From: an uncultured Flavihumibacter sp.
GTDB taxonomy: Bacteria; Bacteroidota; Bacteroidia; Chitinophagales; Chitinophagaceae
NCBI GenBank assembly: GCA_902168225.1
Contig: CABHOW010000077.1
Coordinates: 1-59,448, forward strand
Length of the DNA: 59,448 bases
Reading direction: 5' to 3'
Under the pieces are notes generated by a model. That model was not told where the DNA came from and did not search any database. It saw nothing but the letters and a program-made list of their open reading frames with translations. The position numbers and the translations under genes are program-made. Each line of letters opens with the position of its first letter. Positions within the stretch are counted from its first letter, which is position 1. Positions 58,511 to 59,448 of this stretch are shown here, piece after piece.

Positions 58511-58628
58511 AAGTGGATAGTGATTAGTGTAGTGTGCAGTACAGTTTACGCCCATCACTCAACTATTCACTACTCTATGTACACTACTTACTACCCACTA
58601 ACCACTGTCCACTATCCTCCCTATTCCT
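58511..58628 (+). repeat. word-repeat tract, CACTA/ACTATTCACTA family, before pheT
   Basis: About 118 bases of short words in pheT sense (CATCACTC, CTATTCACTA, CACTACTTACTACC, CACTAACCACTGTCC), bounded by inverted octamers GGATAGTG and CACTATCC. Related words occur in the carbonic anhydrase leader at 39290-39325. Confidence 0.55.
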
Positions 58629-58636
58629 TACCTTCG
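58629..58636 (+). promoter_or_regulatory. -7-like box TACCTTCG upstream of pheT
   Basis: One mismatch to TAnnTTTG, 22 bases before the ATG and directly after the word-repeat tract. Confidence 0.4.
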
Positions 58637-58658
58637 CGCAAACTAGATTATTGAAGCG

Positions 58659-59448
58659 ATGACCATTAGTTATAACTGGCTTTCCGACTATTTACCCGAA
58701 ACTATTGCACCGACACAATTAGCTAAAATACTGACTGCTATTGGGCTTGAAGTAGAGAGCCTGGAGGCTTTTGAGAAAATTAAAGGGAATCTACAAGGAG
58801 TTGTAATTGGCGAAGTACTTACCTGCGAACAACACCCCAATGCCGATAAACTAAAGATCACTACTGTTAATATTGGGGCAGCGCAACCCCTTACTATTGT
58901 TTGTGGTGCATCTAATGTAGCAGCAGGACAAAAAGTAGCCGTTGCCACCATCGGAACCACTATTTACCCTACCCATGGTGAGCCTATGACGATGAAAGCG
59001 GCTAAAATACGCGGACAAGAAAGTCAGGGCATGATCTGCGCCGAAGATGAACTCGGGCTCGGAACCAGTCACGCAGGAATTATGGTACTTCCAAATGAAC
59101 TAGTTCCTGGAACCCCCGCAGCCGACTACTTCAAACCTTATAGCGATTGGATCTTTGAAATAGGCTTAACACCCAATCGAATGGATGCCATGAGTCACCT
59201 AGGTGTTGCGCGAGATGTTTGTGCCTATCTCACACACCACCAAAAAGAATCGAAGCCTCAATCCCCATTTACAAATAGTTTTAAAACTGATACAACAAAA
59301 TCCCCCATTACTATAACCGTAGAAAATGCGGAAGCTTGTTTACGCTATGCAGGCATTACCATCAATAAAGTAAAAGTAGCTGCTTCCCCGGAATGGTTGG
59401 TGAATAAGCTTACTGCCATTGGATTACGGAGCATTAATAATATCTGTC
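58659..59448 (+). CDS. pheT: phenylalanyl-tRNA synthetase beta subunit, N-terminal part
   Basis: The first 263 codons of pheT; the gene runs off the window. It begins TISYNWLSDYLPETIAPTQL and IGLEVESLE, then has the tRNA-binding EMAP-like domain (about 40-150: VVIGEVLTCEQHPNADKLKI, VCGASNVAAGQKV and AAKIRGQESQGMICAEDELG), and the start of the B3/B4 domain (LTPNRMDAMSHLGVARDV). With PheS it charges tRNA-Phe and its B3/B4 domain edits Tyr. Divergent from dnaB. Confidence 0.95.
   Translation, partial: MTISYNWLSDYLPETIAPTQLAKILTAIGLEVESLEAFEKIKGNLQGVVIGEVLTCEQHPNADKLKITTVNIGAAQPLTIVCGASNVAAGQKVAVATIGTTIYPTHGEPMTMKAAKIRGQESQGMICAEDELGLGTSHAGIMVLPNELVPGTPAADYFKPYSDWIFEIGLTPNRMDAMSHLGVARDVCAYLTHHQKESKPQSPFTNSFKTDTTKSPITITVENAEACLRYAGITINKVKVAASPEWLVNKLTAIGLRSINNIC

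Larger units (their letters stand above)
58195..58658. other. 464-base dnaB / pheT divergent spacer
   Basis: No gene is supported here; the short ORFs lack any family resemblance. 58195-58500 is AT-rich and holds one DnaA-box-like TTATCCACG (58401-58409). 58511-58628 is a word-repeat tract of CACTA, ACTATTCACTA and CTACC words in pheT sense; GGATAGTG near its left end and CACTATCC near its right end are inverted copies. The pheT -7 box follows. Confidence 0.55.

Overview
The window reads as chromosome from a low-GC member of the Bacteroidota, most likely the family Chitinophagaceae. Grounds: Bacteroidota-type promoter -7 boxes (TAnnTTTG) before many genes and almost no Shine-Dalgarno sites; a short primary sigma factor of about 289 residues; type IX secretion or gliding proteins (PorT, a PorP/SprF-type protein, a RemB/Wzi-type barrel); bacillithiol synthesis (BshA); menaquinone methylation; DUF5916 and Asp-box outer-surface proteins. 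No rRNA, tRNA, CRISPR array, prophage or transposase was seen. About 57 protein genes fill the window almost edge to edge.

Layout. 1-6.2 kb: end of an alpha/beta hydrolase, a small exported protein, a 3-oxoadipyl-CoA-type thiolase, an RNA-modification run (rlmN, an RluB-like and an RluA-like pseudouridine synthase) and an exported amidohydrolase. 6.2-11.6 kb (minus strand): rpoD-type sigma factor, ffh, rpsP, rimM, dinB and a 1-Cys peroxiredoxin. 11.7-15.3 kb: a START-like protein, an unknown protein, then an overlapping lptF / Tat-exported superoxide dismutase / OsmC run. 15.3-20.4 kb: a compact Wzm/Wzt polysaccharide-export locus with two glycosyltransferases. 20.4-24 kb: CDF metal transporter, M20 peptidase, S4 protein, trmD. 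24-32 kb: DUF5916 protein, a large Asp-box protein, adenine deaminase, upp. 32-44 kb: PorP/SprF, EI24 membrane protein, RsmI-like methylase, M28 peptidase, bshA, class III aminotransferase, gamma carbonic anhydrase, rsgA, ubiE/menG-porT, RemB/Wzi barrel. 44-51 kb: pyrC, a MutS-like ATPase, a serine hydrolase, a YdeI-like protein, a comM-like ATPase, a CoA-binding protein and a YjdI-CDGSH fusion. 51-58 kb (minus strand): dnaB, rsmE, L,D-transpeptidase, GNAT-like protein, dnaX. The window ends inside pheT.

Most genes are housekeeping, so the unusual material lies in how genes are joined. (1) Five genes carry a TAnnTTT(G/A) box exactly four bases before ATG, three of them the identical octamer TATCTTTG; this geometry predicts leaderless or nearly leaderless mRNAs. 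(2) Five of the eleven divergent intergenic regions are filled by degenerate short-word repeats that abut these boxes, and the gene-sense strand is usually poor in G. (3) Eight of eleven convergent gene pairs overlap at their stops, seven by exactly four bases of the form (T/C)TA(A/G), leaving no room for ordinary terminators. (4) A 27-bp near-perfect palindrome sits on the peroxiredoxin promoter. (5) REP-like and word repeats have been absorbed in frame as the linker of the RluB-like enzyme. All readings are by eye; no search or alignment was run.
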